The notes under the pieces were generated by a model, which searched no databases, was not told the origin of the DNA, and was given only the letters and a program-made list of their open reading frames with translations. DNA of 64,000 nt from Bordetella holmesii ATCC 51541 (GTDB lineage Bacteria; Pseudomonadota; Gammaproteobacteria; Burkholderiales; Burkholderiaceae_B). Made by a program: the position numbers and the translations under genes. Below, one piece after another: positions 44,517 to 55,016 of the stretch (its first letter is position 1; each line of letters opens with the position of its first letter). Where the stretch lies: positions 310,001 through 374,000 of the forward strand of contig CP007494.1 in assembly GCA_000612485.1 (NCBI GenBank), read 5' to 3'.

Positions 44517-45335
44517 ATGAATTTCCTCCAAAAACTCGAACACGCCTGGGCGACCCGAAACTCTCTGCTGCAAGTCGGGCTGGACCCGGATCCGCTGCGC
44601 TTTCCGCACGAGCTGCAGGGCAAGCCCGACGCCATTCTGGAGTTCTGCCGGGGCATCGTCGACGCGACCGCGCCTTACGCCAGCAGCTTCAAGCCGCAAA
44701 TCGCTTATTTCGCCGCGCATCGCGCCGAAGATCAGCTCGAAGCCTTGTGTGCGCATATCCGTAGCGAACATCCCGATCTGCCCATCGTGCTGGACGCCAA
44801 GCGTGGCGACATTGGTTCGACCGCGGAAAACTATGCGCGCGAAGCCTTCGAGCGCTATCAGGCGCATGCCGTGACGGTCAGCCCCTACATGGGCCTGGAT
44901 TCTGTCGAGCCCTACCTGGCCTGGCGTGACCGGGGCGTGATCGTGCTGTGCCGCACCTCCAACCCGAGGGGCTCGGATCTGCAATTTTTGCAGATGGCCG
45001 ACGGCAAGCCGCTGTATCTGCACGTGGCCGGACTGGTCGCAGAGAAGTGGAACCGCGACGGCCAATGCGGCCTGGTGGTGGGCGCGACGTTCCCCAACGA
45101 ACTTGCCGCCGTGCGCCAGCGCATCGGCGACAGCATGCCGTTGCTGGTGCCCGGCATCGGCGCGCAGGGCGGTGATATCAATGCCACCGTGCAGGCCGGC
45201 GCCAATCAGGCTCGCACGGGCATGATGATCAACTCGTCGCGTGCCATCATCTATGCCAGCAATGGTGACGACTGGCGCGAAGCGGCCGCCAAGGCGGCGG
45301 CCGGCCTGCGTGAGGCGATCAACGCCGTCCGTTGA
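44517..45335 (+). CDS. pyrF: Orotidine 5'-phosphate decarboxylase (type 2)
   Basis: A 272-residue enzyme for the last step of UMP synthesis. The catalytic motif is [20 protein letters not shown] (Asp-Lys-Asp triad near residues 94-101), with an upstream Lys in [12 protein letters not shown] and the C-terminal phosphate-binding [17 protein letters not shown]. Length and motif place it in the type 2 (actinobacterial/beta-proteobacterial) subgroup. It begins five bases after the NDH-2 stop and converges with pncC at 45354. Confidence 0.95.
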   Translation: MNFLQKLEHAWATRNSLLQVGLDPDPLRFPHELQGKPDAILEFCRGIVDATAPYASSFKPQIAYFAAHRAEDQLEALCAHIRSEHPDLPIVLDAKRGDIGSTAENYAREAFERYQAHAVTVSPYMGLDSVEPYLAWRDRGVIVLCRTSNPRGSDLQFLQMADGKPLYLHVAGLVAEKWNRDGQCGLVVGATFPNELAAVRQRIGDSMPLLVPGIGAQGGDINATVQAGANQARTGMMINSSRAIIYASNGDDWREAAAKAAAGLREAINAVR

Positions 45336-45353
45336 CGGCCGACGGCGCGTCGC

Positions 45354-45911
45354 CTAGCACCGGTTGGCCGGCGCGCCCAGAAACTCGAGCAGGCCACGCA
45401 AGGCGAACTCTACGGCAGCCTGGCGCACCTGGCTGCGGTCGCCGGCGAAGACGTGCGTGACGGCGCGCGAATGAATGCCTTCCTGAGCCCGCGTGGCAAA
45501 GCCAAAACACACCATGCCCACCGGCTTGCCGGTCGTCGCGCCGCCCGGGCCGGCGATGCCGGTCGTGAAGATGGAGACATGGCAGGCAGGCGCGGCCAAC
45601 AGCACGCCCTGGGCCATTTCCAGTGCGACTTCTTCGCTGACCGCACCGAAATGATTCAGCGTGTCGGCCGACACGCGTAGCGCATCGACCTTGGCTGCGT
45701 TGCTGTAGGTGACAAAGCCGCGCTCGAACCAGCCGCTCGATCCCGCCACCGAGGTAATCGCAGCCGACAACAGCCCGCCCGTGCAGGATTCTGCCGTGCC
45801 CAGGTACCAGCCCTGCTCTTGCAGCACCGGTCCCAGTTGTTCGGCCAGCCCCATGGCCGTTGCGGCGCTCAAGGCGGCAGGTGCCAGCCCCATGTTGTTC
45901 TGCAAACTCAT
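45354..45911 (-). CDS. pncC: Nicotinamide-nucleotide amidohydrolase (CinA C-terminal family)
   Basis: This 185-residue protein hydrolyses nicotinamide mononucleotide to nicotinic acid mononucleotide in pyridine-nucleotide recycling. Motifs: GTAESCTGGLLSAAITSVAG (nucleophile Ser), SSGWFERGFVTYSNAAK, and TTGIAGPGGATTGKPVG. It is the stand-alone CinA-C form without the N-terminal MoCF domain. Its ATG overlaps the pgpA stop by four bases and it is the last gene of the ribBA-to-pncC run. Confidence 0.92.
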   Translation of the reverse strand: MSLQNNMGLAPAALSAATAMGLAEQLGPVLQEQGWYLGTAESCTGGLLSAAITSVAGSSGWFERGFVTYSNAAKVDALRVSADTLNHFGAVSEEVALEMAQGVLLAAPACHVSIFTTGIAGPGGATTGKPVGMVCFGFATRAQEGIHSRAVTHVFAGDRSQVRQAAVEFALRGLLEFLGAPANRC

Positions 45912-46435
45912 GCCAACACTCCTAATCGAACGACGAACGCCATGACCAGCAAGGCATAGACGGCCGCCAGGATGTCATCCCACATTACGCCAAACCCGCC
46001 CGATAAGCGGGCATCAAACGTTTTGATGGGGGGCGGCTTGACGATGTCGAAGAATCTGAAAAGCACAAAAGCCAGTAATTGGGCCATCCAACCACCCGGC
46101 ACCAGCCACAGCACCAGCCAGAAGGCCACCATTTCGTCCCACACCATTCCGACGTGGTCATGGACGCGGAGTTCCTTGCCGGCATAACCGCAAGCCCAGC
46201 AACCATAAGCAAACGCCAGCGCAAGCAGGATGCCCATGGCGAGATTGGGGATCGGCGGCAAGAGCAGCCAGATGACCCATGCAGCAAGCGTGCCCCAGGT
46301 GCCGGAGGCCGGCCGGATCAGGCCGCTGCCCAGGCCGAACGCCAGAAATCGCCCGGGACGGGCGCAAATCCAAGCCAGGCTGGGGTAATCCACGCGCGAG
46401 CGCTCGCGCATCGAAGAAGAATGAGGTTCGGTCAT
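45908..46435 (-). CDS. pgpA: Phosphatidylglycerophosphatase A
   Basis: The membrane enzyme dephosphorylates phosphatidylglycerol phosphate. The PgpA pattern is complete: FGLGSGLIRPASGTWGTLAA, the acid-rich VHDHVGMVWDEMVAFWLVLW, FRFFDIVKPPPIKTFDARLS and GGFGVMWDDILAAVYALLVM. From the ATG at 46435 it has 175 residues; an ATG ten codons upstream (46465) is also open but adds a sequence unlike the family. It follows thiL with 43 bases between and is coupled to pncC by overlap. Confidence 0.93.
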   Translation of the reverse strand: MTEPHSSSMRERSRVDYPSLAWICARPGRFLAFGLGSGLIRPASGTWGTLAAWVIWLLLPPIPNLAMGILLALAFAYGCWACGYAGKELRVHDHVGMVWDEMVAFWLVLWLVPGGWMAQLLAFVLFRFFDIVKPPPIKTFDARLSGGFGVMWDDILAAVYALLVMAFVVRLGVLA

Positions 46436-46478
46436 GGTCCGGCGATTCAAGCTCAAAGCGGGCATGCCCGGGATGGTA

Positions 46479-47447
46479 TCAGGCCACGTCGCCGAAATGA
46501 TCGAATCCGCCAGGGATGTGAGGCAATGGCTGGCCCTGGGCGTCGAGCACCTGCAAGCCGGTGCCGGGCATGATACGGCCCACGCGGCTTACTGGCGTCT
46601 GGCAGGCCAGCGCGGCGTGCTCGATGGCAGCGCGCCGCTCGGGCGGCGCAGTAAAACACAGTTCGTACACATCGCCACCGCCCAAGAGCGCCCGTTGCAG
46701 CGTGGAGTCGTCCAGGCCGGCCAGACCTGCAGCGCGTGGCAGATCCGCGTAACGCAACTCCGCCGCCACGCCGCTTGCGGCCAGAATATGGCGCAGATCC
46801 TGTGCAAGACCATCCGAGATATCGATGGCGGCATGAGCCAGGCCCCTTAGCGCCGCGCCCAATGCCAGACGTGGCTGGGGCCACTCCAGTGCGCGACGGG
46901 TCTGGGCCAGGCGCGCTGCGTCGGCGGGTAATTGCCCGTCGAGGAGGCGATAGGCAATATCGGCGGCGCCCAATTCGCCCGAGACCCATATATCGTCGCC
47001 CGTACGTGCCGCATCGCGACGCAACGCCGCCTGAGCCGGCACGGCGCCGAATACGGTGACGCTGAGCGTCAGATCATGCAGGCTGCGCGTGGTGTCGCCG
47101 CCAATAAGCGGGCACCCGCTGGCTTGCGCCAGCGCATGAAAGCCGCGCGCATAAGCCGCCAGCCACGGCTCGTCCATGGAGGGCAGGGCCAGACCCAGCA
47201 AGCAGCCAAGCGGCTGCGCGCCCATGGCGGCCAGATCGGAAAGATTGACCGCCAGGGATTTGTGGCCCACCGACTCGGGGTCGGCGTCGGGGTAAAAATG
47301 CCGGCCCGCGATCAGCAAGTCTTTGCTCACCGCCACCCGCATGCCTTGCGGCACCGGAAACAGCGCGCAATCATCGCCCACGCCCAGGATATCCCCGGGC
47401 GCGGCGCGAGTGAAATGGCGCGCGATAAGATCGAACTCGGAGGCCAC
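46479..47447 (-). CDS. thiL: Thiamine-monophosphate kinase
   Basis: A 322-residue enzyme that phosphorylates thiamine monophosphate to the active diphosphate. The AIR-synthase-like fold is recognised from GVGDDCALFPVPQGMRVAVS, HKSLAVNLSDLAAMGAQPLG, LIGGDTTRSLHDLTLSVTVF and AHAAIDISDGLAQDLRHILA, which carry the metal- and ATP-binding acidic residues. It starts 14 bases after nusB; the nusB-thiL-pgpA order is common in proteobacteria. Confidence 0.95.
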   Translation of the reverse strand: MASEFDLIARHFTRAAPGDILGVGDDCALFPVPQGMRVAVSKDLLIAGRHFYPDADPESVGHKSLAVNLSDLAAMGAQPLGCLLGLALPSMDEPWLAAYARGFHALAQASGCPLIGGDTTRSLHDLTLSVTVFGAVPAQAALRRDAARTGDDIWVSGELGAADIAYRLLDGQLPADAARLAQTRRALEWPQPRLALGAALRGLAHAAIDISDGLAQDLRHILAASGVAAELRYADLPRAAGLAGLDDSTLQRALLGGGDVYELCFTAPPERRAAIEHAALACQTPVSRVGRIMPGTGLQVLDAQGQPLPHIPGGFDHFGDVA

Positions 47448-47461
47448 GGCCGGCCGATGCC

Positions 47462-48497
<1,036 letters not shown>

Positions 48498-49670
48498 TTA
48501 TTCGTCAGTGTTGCGGGGCGGGGGGCAATCGTAACCCGTAATGGTCAGGGAAAACCCGGCCATGCTGGGCATCTTGCGCGGCCGCGCAAGCAGCCGCATC
48601 TGGCCGACGTGCAGATCGCGCAAAATCTGCGCGCCAATACCGTAGGTGCGCAAACCGAAACGGTCGCCATCCTGGGCCGGGGCCTGCTCCGCAGACCGGC
48701 CCCAATGGGCAATCTGGCCAAACAGGTGCTCGGTCGAGGACTGGCAGTTCATCAGCACCATGACGCCGGCCGGAGCCGCCGCAATGGCCGTCAGAGCCTG
48801 GCCCAGCCCCCAGCTGTGCGGGCTGGCGCCGGTATCCAGCGCGTCAAGCAGTGAGGCCGGCTCATGCACGCGCACCAGGGTTTCCTGACTCGGGTCGATC
48901 TTACCGTGTACGAGGGCCAAGTGGGGCGCTCCCGTGGCGTCGTCCCGATAGGCAATGGCGCGGAACTCGCCCCAGGGGGTCTGCATCTGGCGCTCGCCGA
49001 CCCGCTGGATGATGGACTCGTGCTCGCTGCGGTACTGGATCAGGTCGGCGATGGTGCCTATCTTGAGGTCATGCTCATGGGCAAACTGCACCAGATCGGG
49101 CAGACGAGCCATGGTGCCGTCGGGCTTGAGGATCTCGCAGATGACCGCGGCCGGCGTCAGGCCGCCCATGGCGGTCAGATCGCAGCCGGCTTCGGTATGG
49201 CCGGCGCGCACCAGCACGCCCCCTGGCACCGCACGCACCGGGAAAATGTGACCCGGCTGCACGAGATCGCTGGGCTTGGCGTCGCGGGCGACGGCCACCT
49301 GGATGGTGCGGGCGCGGTCCGCGGCAGAGATGCCGGTCTCGACGCCCTCTGCCGCTTCGATGGACTGGGTAAAATTCGTGCCGTACCGGGTGCCGTTGCG
49401 GCTGGCCATCAGCGGCAGATCCAGTTGGCGGCAGCGGTCTTCGGTCAGTGTCAGACAGACCAGACCACGGCCGTGGGTGACCATGAAATTGATGGCCTCG
49501 GGCGTGACGAACTCCGCTGCCATGACGAGGTCACCCTCGTTTTCGCGGTCGTCTTCGTCAACCAGAATGACGATGCGGCCGGCGCGCAGCTCGGCAATGA
49601 TCTCGGGTACAGAGGCAATGCCGAAGTCCGAAACGGCGTCGTCGGCAACGGAAGATATCTGGGCAGACAT
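48498..49670 (-). CDS. ribBA: 3,4-dihydroxy-2-butanone-4-phosphate synthase with degenerate GTP cyclohydrolase II domain (RibBX type)
   Basis: The 390-residue protein has a complete N-terminal RibB domain (residues about 15-220): LVDEDDRENEGDLVMAAEFV, NFMVTHGRGLVCLTLTEDRC, the RNGTRYGTNFTQSIEAAEGV loop and HTEAGCDLTAMGG. The C-terminal half keeps the RibA-like fold pattern but lacks the zinc-binding CLTGD-type cysteines and the QEGRGIG loop needed for GTP cyclohydrolase II. It should therefore make only dihydroxybutanone phosphate. The start at 49670 is the ATG of MSAQISSVADDA. No FMN-riboswitch consensus was seen in the 133 bases upstream. Confidence 0.9.
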   Translation of the reverse strand: MSAQISSVADDAVSDFGIASVPEIIAELRAGRIVILVDEDDRENEGDLVMAAEFVTPEAINFMVTHGRGLVCLTLTEDRCRQLDLPLMASRNGTRYGTNFTQSIEAAEGVETGISAADRARTIQVAVARDAKPSDLVQPGHIFPVRAVPGGVLVRAGHTEAGCDLTAMGGLTPAAVICEILKPDGTMARLPDLVQFAHEHDLKIGTIADLIQYRSEHESIIQRVGERQMQTPWGEFRAIAYRDDATGAPHLALVHGKIDPSQETLVRVHEPASLLDALDTGASPHSWGLGQALTAIAAAPAGVMVLMNCQSSTEHLFGQIAHWGRSAEQAPAQDGDRFGLRTYGIGAQILRDLHVGQMRLLARPRKMPSMAGFSLTITGYDCPPPRNTDE

Positions 49671-49803
49671 GAGAAAAGGAGCCAGCGAGCGGGAAAGTCC
49701 GAATTTTACCGCCCTTGGCCGCTTCGCGCCCCCGAGAGCAAAATGCGGGCCGCCGGTACACTCTTCGGCCTGCCGCCAGACAACCACTCGACAAAGGAAA
49801 GAC

Positions 49804-50613
49804 ATGCAACCCCTCGCCGCCCTGCCCGCCCCGGTTGCGGCCTCGGTACGCACGGTACTGACGGATATCGACGATACCGTCACCACCGATGGGCGGCTGA
49901 CGGCAGCGGCCTATATGGCGCTGGAGCGTCTGGAGCGGGCCGGCATCTGCGTCATCCCGATCACCGGCCGGCCAGCAGGCTGGTGCGATCACATCGTTCG
50001 TATGTGGCCGGTGCGCGCCGTGGTCGGTGAAAACGGCGCTTTCTACTATGCCTATGATCGCAGCGCGCATCGGATGAAGACCCATTACTGGGCCGATGCG
50101 GCAAGCCGCCGCGCCGACCGCGCGCGGCTCGATGCCATCCGTGACCGCGTGCTTCGCGAGGTGCCCGGCACGGCACTGGCCAGCGATCAGGCTTATCGCG
50201 CCGCCGATCTGGCCATCGATTTTTGCGAGGATGTCCCTGCCTTGCCGCAGGATGCCGTCAATCGGATCCTCGAGATCTTTACCGAGGCCGGCGCACAAGC
50301 CAAAGTCAGCTCGATTCATGTCAATGGATGGTTTGGCGACTACGACAAGCTCAGCATGACGCGCCGCCTCTTCGAGCGCGAACTGGGGCAAAGCATCATG
50401 CAGGCGCTATCTCATACGCTGTTCATTGGCGATTCGCCCAATGATGAACCCATGTTCGAGTTCTTCCCGCTCTCGGTGGGTGTGGCCAACATCGGTGCGC
50501 AGTTGCACCGCATCCAGCACACGCCCGCCTTTGTCACCCCTTCGCGCGGCGGCGAAGGCTTTGTCGAAATGGCCGACCGCCTGCTTGCGGCACGGCACGG
50601 TCACGGAGGTTGA
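49804..50613 (+). CDS. HAD-superfamily phosphatase (Cof/sugar-phosphatase-like)
   Basis: A 269-residue haloacid-dehalogenase-fold hydrolase. Motif I is LTDIDDTVTTDGRL (catalytic Asp pair), motif II the Thr in PITGRPAGWCDH, and motifs III/IV the Lys in DYDKLSM and GDSPNDEPMFEFF. The C2-type cap between them resembles sucrose- and mannosylglycerate-phosphate phosphatases. The substrate is unknown. The ATG at 49804 has AAGGAA upstream; a longer frame upstream overlaps ribBA on the other strand and is rejected. The IclR gene begins five bases after its stop, so both are probably co-transcribed. Confidence 0.85.
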   Translation: MQPLAALPAPVAASVRTVLTDIDDTVTTDGRLTAAAYMALERLERAGICVIPITGRPAGWCDHIVRMWPVRAVVGENGAFYYAYDRSAHRMKTHYWADAASRRADRARLDAIRDRVLREVPGTALASDQAYRAADLAIDFCEDVPALPQDAVNRILEIFTEAGAQAKVSSIHVNGWFGDYDKLSMTRRLFERELGQSIMQALSHTLFIGDSPNDEPMFEFFPLSVGVANIGAQLHRIQHTPAFVTPSRGGEGFVEMADRLLAARHGHGG

Positions 50614-50618
50614 GAACC

Positions 50619-51416
50619 ATGGCGACAGCCAATGACGGACGCCGCAGCATTCAGTCGGTCGAGGTGGGGTTTCCGCTGTTGTCGGCCCTGGTCGACGCGG
50701 CCCGGCCGCTGACCTTGCGCGACGTGGCCGCCGCAGCCGGCATGACGTCTGCCAAGGCCCACCCCTATCTGGTGAGCTTTATCCGCGTCGGCCTGGTGCA
50801 GCAGGACAGCGTCAGCGGTCATTATGAGCTGGGCCCCTTCGCGCTGCAGATGGGTCTGGTGAGCCTGCAGCGCCTGGACCCGGTGCGCATGGCATTGCCC
50901 GAAGTCGCGCAGTTTCAGGCAGACATCGGCCACACCGTGGGGCTGGCCGTGCTCGGTTCGCACGGCCCGACCATGGTTCATATCACCGAGGCCAGTTATC
51001 CGGTGCACGTGAACATGCGCCAGGGCACGGTGATGTCCATGCTCAACACCGCAACCGGTCTGGTCTTCGCGACCTGGCTGCCCCCAAAAGTGGCCGAGCA
51101 TTACATCGCCCGCGAAGCGAACGACACGGCCGTGACATCGACGCTGGCCACGCCCCTGAAGGCTGCACGCCCGGAGCATCTGCAAGCCATGCTGGCCGAT
51201 ATCCGCGTGCATGGCATGGCGCGGGCCGTGGGCAATCCGCTGCCGGGCGTGGACGCGCTGTCCGTGCCGGTCTTCGATCATGCGGGCAAACTGGTGCTGG
51301 CCATCACGACCATTGGCCCGAGCGGTCTCTTCGATGTCACGTGGAATGGCAGCATCGCCCAACCGCTGCAGCGCTGCGCCCAGGAGATTTCGCGCAAACT
51401 GGGCTGGCGCGCCTGA
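50619..51416 (+). CDS. IclR-family transcriptional regulator
   Basis: The 265-residue protein has the N-terminal winged helix (SVEVGFPLLSALVDAARPLT, LRDVAAAAGMTSAKAHPYLV) and the C-terminal IclR effector domain (IGHTVGLAVLGSHGPTMVHI, GTVMSMLNTATGLVFATWLP, PLPGVDALSVPVFDHAGKLV). Such regulators bind small organic acids and control degradation or shunt operons. The ATG at 50619 with GGAGG nine bases upstream is favoured over a TTG at 50610. Its target is not evident. A bidirectional terminator follows. Confidence 0.9.
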   Translation: MATANDGRRSIQSVEVGFPLLSALVDAARPLTLRDVAAAAGMTSAKAHPYLVSFIRVGLVQQDSVSGHYELGPFALQMGLVSLQRLDPVRMALPEVAQFQADIGHTVGLAVLGSHGPTMVHITEASYPVHVNMRQGTVMSMLNTATGLVFATWLPPKVAEHYIAREANDTAVTSTLATPLKAARPEHLQAMLADIRVHGMARAVGNPLPGVDALSVPVFDHAGKLVLAITTIGPSGLFDVTWNGSIAQPLQRCAQEISRKLGWRA

Positions 51417-51418
51417 CC

Positions 51419-51442
51419 GGAAAAGGGGAGTTCCCCTTTTCC
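51419..51442. terminator. Bidirectional terminator between IclR and TonB-receptor genes
   Basis: GGAAAAGGGG-AGTT-CCCCTTTTCC is a perfect ten-pair stem with a four-base loop between two convergent genes. The A4/T4 blocks inside the arms give a short T-run in either direction. Confidence 0.8.
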
Positions 51443-51453
51443 GCCTGCTGCGC

Positions 51454-53913
51454 TTAGAACGTGCCGCGCAAGGTCAGCGTCGCGTTACGCGGATCGCCGT
51501 AGAAGCTTCCCCAACCCGGCGCACCAATGGTCTGGTAGTAGGTTTTGTCGAACACGTTGTTGACGTTCAACGCCGCCGTCCAGTTCTTGTTGATCTTGTA
51601 GCTCACACGCGCGTTCCAGACGGCATACGGCGACTGCGACACACGCACCCCACGCGTTTCCGTATAACTGCCTGACTGGTAGTTCACGCCCGCGCCCAGG
51701 GTCCACGCCGACAATTCGCCGGGCAAACGATAGTCCGACCACAGACGCAACATGTGTTTGGGCGTGAACGTGCGGCCGAAGTTGGTGTTGGACACCGAGG
51801 TGTCGTCGAGGAACTTCAGGCTGTTGAAGGTGTAGCCCGCGAACACCTGCCAGCCTGGCAGCACCTCGCCACTGATTTCGGCCTCGACGCCCTGGCTGCG
51901 GACCTTGCCGCTGGAGATGTAGCACACATCGCCCACAGAGCAGATACCTGCCAGATCTTGCTGCGCACGGTTTTTCTGATCGATACGGAAGACTGCGATC
52001 GAGGTGTTCACCCTGCCGCCCATCAACTCGCCCTTGACGCCGAGCTCATAGTTCTTGCCCACCATGGGATCGAGCAACTTGCCGGTGGCATCGAGCGCAT
52101 TCTGCGGCTCGAAGATCTCCGCATAGCTGACATACCCGGACCATTGCGGATTGAAGGCGTAGATCAGGCCGCCATAAGGCGTGACCACACCGTTTTCCTT
52201 GTACGGATCGGTGTAGCGATCGCCGCTGTCACGATAGCGCGCAGTGTTCTCGTACCAGCTCACGCGGGCCCCGGCCACCAGGGTCAGCGGATCGGCCAGG
52301 CTGAATCGGCCCACACCGTAAACGCCGGTCTGCTTCATCTTGATGATGGTCGCATCACCTCGGTAGGCATTTTCGCGCAGCCAGGCATCGGTGGGTTCGG
52401 GCACATCATGGTCAGGATTCCAGATGTCCAAGCCGCGCCCAAGACGCGCCGTCGCGAAGTCGTTCTTGCTGGTCAGATGATTGACGCTGGCACCGAAACT
52501 TACCGAGTGCTTGCGCCCGAGGGCGTCGAAAACACCATCGATGTCCAGATTAAGTGCTTTGTTGTGCGTGGAAAAATCAAAAATCCCCGCATACATTGTC
52601 GGGCCCGACCCGGTCAGCGGATTGACCGCCCCTTCGGTGAAGGCGTATTTGCTGTCGTTGGACTCTTGCGTGCTGTTACCCGTGAGCTTGACCGACCAGT
52701 CCTGATTGAAGCGGTGCGCCAACTCGACAAAGGCCGAGGTCTGCTTGCCGTTCCAGCGGTTCCAGTGCTGCGCGAACGACGTAGAGCGCTTGAGCCCGAT
52801 GTCATCGCCATTGGTGTAATGGGGCAGACCGTGGAAAAACGGCGTCGACCGCAGGTCTTCGTGGCTTACCCCACCCGTGATCGTGGTTGACGGGGCGATG
52901 TCATAGCTCAGTACGCCATACAGCACCGTGTTGCGGCTCTTGGCCACGTCGTAGAAATAGTCACGGTCGTTATAGCTGGCCACGGCGCGGCCGCGCAACG
53001 TGCCCGACTCATTCAGCGGCCCGGTGGCATCGATGTCGGCGCGGTAGTTGTCCCAGGATCCGGCGCTGGTGGTCAACTGCAGTTGGTTTTCTGCCAGCGG
53101 ACGCTTGCGCACGAGGTTCACGGACGCACTGGGCGAGCCGGCGCCTTGCAGCAGGCCGTTGGCGCCGCGCACGATCTCGACGCGGTCGAGGATGACCGTG
53201 CTGCTGGTGAAGCTGTTGGCTTGCGGATAGTAAAACTCGCGATTGACGCCATCGAACTGATAGGTGTCGACGCGGAAACCACGAGAGAACACGTAATTGC
53301 CGCCCATCGGGCTTTTGTAAAGCGTCATGCCCGTGCTGTTGGCCAGCACGTCATCGAGACTGGTGGCGTTCTGATCATCCATGCGCTGACGGGTCACGAC
53401 AGTGACCGACTGCGGGATATCCTTGACCGACTGTTTCCCTTTGCCGATGGTGACAACGCCACTGGTGTAGCTGCCGCTGCCTTCGGTGGCCGCCATATCG
53501 TAGGCTCCGGTCACGGCCACCGGCGCCAACGTCGATACACCGGCGCCATCCTGCGGCGCACGGCGCAACTGGTAGCCTTCGCCGTTGGGATTGGCCACGG
53601 CCTGCAAGCCGGTGCCAGCCAGCAACTGGGCCAAGCCCTGTTCAGGCGTGTAACGGCCCGACAGCCCCTGGGTCATGACACCACGCGTCAGAGTCGGCGA
53701 TGCAGCCACGGTGAGTTTGGCAGCGCTGCCAAACTGGCCCAGGGCCTGGTCCAGCGTAGTGGGCGCAATGGCGAAAACGATATCCGTGGCCGACGCAGCC
53801 TGGGCCCAGACTGCGGCCGGGGCGGCCAGCGCAAGTTGAACGGCAAGACACAAACGCGCGGGGCGCGCACGCAGCAGGGTGACTAAAAAGGTTGAAGACT
53901 GGCGTGATGCCAT
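51454..53913 (-). CDS. TonB-dependent siderophore receptor with signalling (STN) domain, second system
   Basis: The 819-residue outer-membrane receptor has a signal peptide (to VWAQA), an STN domain (residues about 42-105: FAIAPTTLDQALGQFGSAAK, LSGRYTPEQGLAQLLAGTGL), the linker LAPVAVTG, a plug (VKDIPQSVTVVTRQRMDDQN) and a barrel ending ATLTLRGTF. It resembles the receptor at 24249-26726 in layout but is clearly a separate gene of the FhuE/FpvA-like group. The adjacent FecR/FecI genes upstream on the same strand would sense its occupancy. The 113-base gap before its start may hold the FecI-dependent promoter; no element could be assigned with confidence. Confidence 0.92.
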   Translation of the reverse strand: MASRQSSTFLVTLLRARPARLCLAVQLALAAPAAVWAQAASATDIVFAIAPTTLDQALGQFGSAAKLTVAASPTLTRGVMTQGLSGRYTPEQGLAQLLAGTGLQAVANPNGEGYQLRRAPQDGAGVSTLAPVAVTGAYDMAATEGSGSYTSGVVTIGKGKQSVKDIPQSVTVVTRQRMDDQNATSLDDVLANSTGMTLYKSPMGGNYVFSRGFRVDTYQFDGVNREFYYPQANSFTSSTVILDRVEIVRGANGLLQGAGSPSASVNLVRKRPLAENQLQLTTSAGSWDNYRADIDATGPLNESGTLRGRAVASYNDRDYFYDVAKSRNTVLYGVLSYDIAPSTTITGGVSHEDLRSTPFFHGLPHYTNGDDIGLKRSTSFAQHWNRWNGKQTSAFVELAHRFNQDWSVKLTGNSTQESNDSKYAFTEGAVNPLTGSGPTMYAGIFDFSTHNKALNLDIDGVFDALGRKHSVSFGASVNHLTSKNDFATARLGRGLDIWNPDHDVPEPTDAWLRENAYRGDATIIKMKQTGVYGVGRFSLADPLTLVAGARVSWYENTARYRDSGDRYTDPYKENGVVTPYGGLIYAFNPQWSGYVSYAEIFEPQNALDATGKLLDPMVGKNYELGVKGELMGGRVNTSIAVFRIDQKNRAQQDLAGICSVGDVCYISSGKVRSQGVEAEISGEVLPGWQVFAGYTFNSLKFLDDTSVSNTNFGRTFTPKHMLRLWSDYRLPGELSAWTLGAGVNYQSGSYTETRGVRVSQSPYAVWNARVSYKINKNWTAALNVNNVFDKTYYQTIGAPGWGSFYGDPRNATLTLRGTF

Positions 53914-54026
53914 GACGGGATTCCTGGTTCGTCCGATGAGAGGCCAGACTTCGGGCGCCTCGAAGTCTGCTTTCCTGTCTAACGAACGAGAATCAATAAC
54001 CTTCGCCGCCGTTACAAATTTTTTGC

Positions 54027-55016
54027 TCAGGCCACGCGCGGGCCGACGCTGACCCAGTAGCGGGTGCGATATCTGAGCTGCAGGCCCAGCACGCTTGCCA
54101 GCACTTCCAGCGCCCGATCGGTATCGTCGATGCGAAATGCGCCGGTCACCTCGCGGCTGGCTACCGCGGCATCGCAGCGCACGATGCCGGGCCGATAGCG
54201 TGCCAATTCGTCCAAAAAGCGGTCCAGCCGCATCCGGTTGGCCACCAGCATGCCATTGGCCCAGGCGGGCTGGTCCTCCTGGATAGCCGCAGCAAACAAC
54301 AGCGTGCGATCGTCGAGCTCCGCCATTTCGCCGGCATGCACCACCCGGGCGGCTTGCCGGCGCGCGGCCGGCTCGGCGCGAACGGAACCCTCGAACACCG
54401 TCAGCCGGGTAATGCGGCGCCCCTGGTCCAGTTCGCGCACGGCAAAACGGGTTCCCAGCGGCGTCAGTACGGCATTTGAGGTTTTGACACGGAACGGGCG
54501 GCCGCCAGAATCGGCAGCAGTGGCGATCATGATTTCGCCCTCGCGTAAATCGAGTTGGCGGCGGGCGGCGTCAAAATCCAGGCTGACGACGGATCCGGTA
54601 TTCATGGTCAGCACGGTGCCGTCGGGCAATGTCACGGTGCGCTGCTCGCCGGTGGCCGTGCGATAGACGTCGCCGCCGTCCCACACGCCCTGCCGGGCGG
54701 ACATCCATCCTGCAGTGCCAAGAGCGAAGCCACCTACCGCCCACTTGAGCGCATTGCGGCGGGACCGCTTTTCGCAATACCGCAGAATCGTCTGCCCCGC
54801 CGTCGTGCCGGATACCGGCACGACGCAGACGGCGCCCATATCCTGACGGATACCCTGCATGCGCTGCCAGGCCAACTCGTGGCGAGCATCCGCCTGACGC
54901 CAGGCCGTACAGGCCGCCTCGGTATCCGTTCCGGGCGCGCCGAGCGTGCGCATCATCCATTGCGCCGCCTGCTCGACGATGGCCGGATGCAGGCGGTCGG
55001 TTTCGGAGGCGTTCAT
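54027..55016 (-). CDS. fecR: FecR-type transmembrane anti-sigma regulator, second system
   Basis: A 329-residue regulator with the DUF4880-like start (HPAIVEQAAQWMMRTLGAPG, AACTAWRQADARHELAWQRM), one membrane helix near residues 93-110 (ALKWAVGGFALGTAGWM), the FecR domain (VTLPDGTVLTMNTGSVVSLD, SNAVLTPLGTRFAVRE) and the C-terminal receptor-contact domain (EVTGAFRIDDTDRALEVLAS). Its ATG overlaps the fecI stop by four bases. It relays the signal from the receptor encoded downstream. Confidence 0.92.
   Translation of the reverse strand: MNASETDRLHPAIVEQAAQWMMRTLGAPGTDTEAACTAWRQADARHELAWQRMQGIRQDMGAVCVVPVSGTTAGQTILRYCEKRSRRNALKWAVGGFALGTAGWMSARQGVWDGGDVYRTATGEQRTVTLPDGTVLTMNTGSVVSLDFDAARRQLDLREGEIMIATAADSGGRPFRVKTSNAVLTPLGTRFAVRELDQGRRITRLTVFEGSVRAEPAARRQAARVVHAGEMAELDDRTLLFAAAIQEDQPAWANGMLVANRMRLDRFLDELARYRPGIVRCDAAVASREVTGAFRIDDTDRALEVLASVLGLQLRYRTRYWVSVGPRVA

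Noticed and set aside
49671..49803. Possible FMN riboswitch before ribBA
   Set aside because: The conserved RFN-element blocks could not be found on the minus strand in this 133-base gap.
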